Positions 5,531 to 5,801 of a DNA stretch of 5,801 nucleotides are shown one piece after another. The stretch's first letter is position 1. The number at the start of each line of letters is the position of its first letter. The position numbers were made by a program, and so were the translations under genes. The notes under the pieces were generated by a model that had not been told where the DNA came from, searched no databases, and saw nothing but the letters and a program-made list of their open reading frames with translations. Origin of the DNA: Candidatus Aminicenantota bacterium. GTDB lineage: Bacteria; Acidobacteriota; Aminicenantia; Aminicenantales; Saccharicenantaceae. The stretch is from contig JAPKZE010000128.1 of the NCBI GenBank assembly GCA_026393955.1, positions 1-5,801 on the forward strand. The letters run 5' to 3'.

Positions 5531-5698
5531 ATGCTGGCCAGGGCCCTGTTCTGGGGGTCGGTCTGGGGCCTGGCGGAAGCGACCCCCTGGCATCTCCTGC
5601 ATCTGGCCCGCGTCCCCGTCCTGCCGGGCCTGGTCATGGTCCCGGTCGCCGTCGAAAACCCGAAACGTCCCCTTTTTCCGGTAACAGGCCGGCCATGA
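5531..5698 (+). CDS. 55-residue membrane ORF, probably truncated, coupled to the Tat gene
   Basis: The frame opens 14 bases after the bfr TGA and reads MLARALFWGSVWGLAEATPW, then a segment through HLLHLARVPVLPGLVMVPVAV (21-41) and a polar tail to TGA at 5696-5698. That stop overlaps the Tat gene's ATG at 5695-5697 as ATGA, typical of coupled translation. Codons 1-41 end almost entirely in G/C, whereas 8 of the last 14 end in A/T. This suggests that only the first 41 codons are genuine gene sequence and that a longer membrane protein has lost its remainder. There is no clear Shine-Dalgarno before the ATG. I cannot name a family or function. It could also be a non-coding spacer that happens to be open, but the codon pattern and overlap argue for a gene or gene remnant. 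Confidence 0.45.
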   Translation: MLARALFWGSVWGLAEATPWHLLHLARVPVLPGLVMVPVAVENPKRPLFPVTGRP

Positions 5699-5801
5699 CG
5701 GACGACCGCCTCAAGAGGAAGATCGAGACAGCCTCGATGAGCCGCCGCGGCTTCCTCCGCTGGAGCGCCCTGGTCGGCACGGCCGCCGCCTCCTCCAAGG
5801 G
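5695..5801 (+). CDS. Tat-exported protein, N-terminus only; probable cofactor-containing oxidoreductase
   Basis: Thirty-five complete codons run off the window edge. The charged n-region MTDDRLKRKIETASM is followed by the twin-arginine motif S16-R-R-G-F-L-R22 and the weakly hydrophobic start WSALVGTAAASS. Tat substrates are exported folded, usually with a bound metal cofactor. The SRRGFLRWSA wording is common in molybdopterin oxidoreductases of the DMSO reductase family and in related iron-sulfur proteins, but the mature protein is outside the window, so this is a guess. ATG at 5695 has a poor ribosome site (CAGG at 5685-5688) and overlaps the upstream stop as ATGA, so coupling is likely. An internal ATG at 5737 (M15) would leave almost no n-region and is less likely. 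The neighbourhood upstream is bacterioferritin and the 55-codon ORF. Confidence 0.75.
   Translation, partial: MTDDRLKRKIETASMSRRGFLRWSALVGTAAASSK

Noticed and set aside
1..5801. tRNA, rRNA, CRISPR array, insertion sequence ends, attachment site or toxin-antitoxin pair
   Set aside because: I found no tRNA-like fold, regularly spaced repeats, transposase motifs, terminal inverted repeats or typical small toxin/antitoxin genes on either strand.

Overview
The window is GC-rich (third codon positions almost all G or C), densely coded bacterial DNA with no RNA gene, insertion sequence, CRISPR array or integrase. The large exported M14 peptidase resembles proteins I associate with Acidobacteriota/Aminicenantota-type bacteria. 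This is a soft family-level impression, not a taxonomic assignment. No stretch longer than about 300 bases lacks a gene.

Layout. (1) 1-164, minus: the N-terminus of a secreted protein of unknown function, cut by the window edge. (2) 260-937, plus: a polytopic membrane methyltransferase of the isoprenylcysteine carboxyl methyltransferase (ICMT) type, apparently expressed from a leaderless or nearly leaderless transcript. (3) 1021-3873, plus: a 950-residue exported M14-type zinc peptidase with a C-terminal amidotransferase-like domain, behind its own consensus-like promoter. (4) 4880 down to 3865, minus: a two-gene operon of a small lipoprotein-like membrane protein and a TauE/SafE (TSUP) family anion exporter, coupled by a TTGA stop/start overlap. 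The exporter's end overlaps the peptidase's end by 9 bp, tail to tail. (5) 4881-5048: a divergent promoter region with a dyad between the two -35 boxes. (6) 5049-5456, plus: bacterioferritin, interrupted by an in-frame TAG at codon 136. The next 19 codons, up to a TGA, still encode the expected C-terminus. (7) 5531-5698, plus: a 55-codon membrane ORF that looks truncated and overlaps the next start by ATGA. (8) 5695-end, plus: the first 35 codons of a Tat-exported protein, probably a cofactor-containing oxidoreductase.

The genes do not form one obvious pathway. The peptidase fits extracytoplasmic peptide scavenging, the TSUP exporter sulfur-oxyanion or organic-anion traffic, and bacterioferritin iron storage and oxidative protection. 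Bacterioferritin may be co-transcribed with the small ORF and the Tat protein, because I see no terminator or convincing promoter between them.

The most notable observation is the bacterioferritin amber codon. All six di-iron ligands and the haem Met sit at the Escherichia coli positions, the stop falls at codon 136, and the downstream residues remain co-linear with the family. The next ORF also looks broken. These may be recent mutation, assembly error or readthrough; I do not see convincing evidence for a wholly new system.
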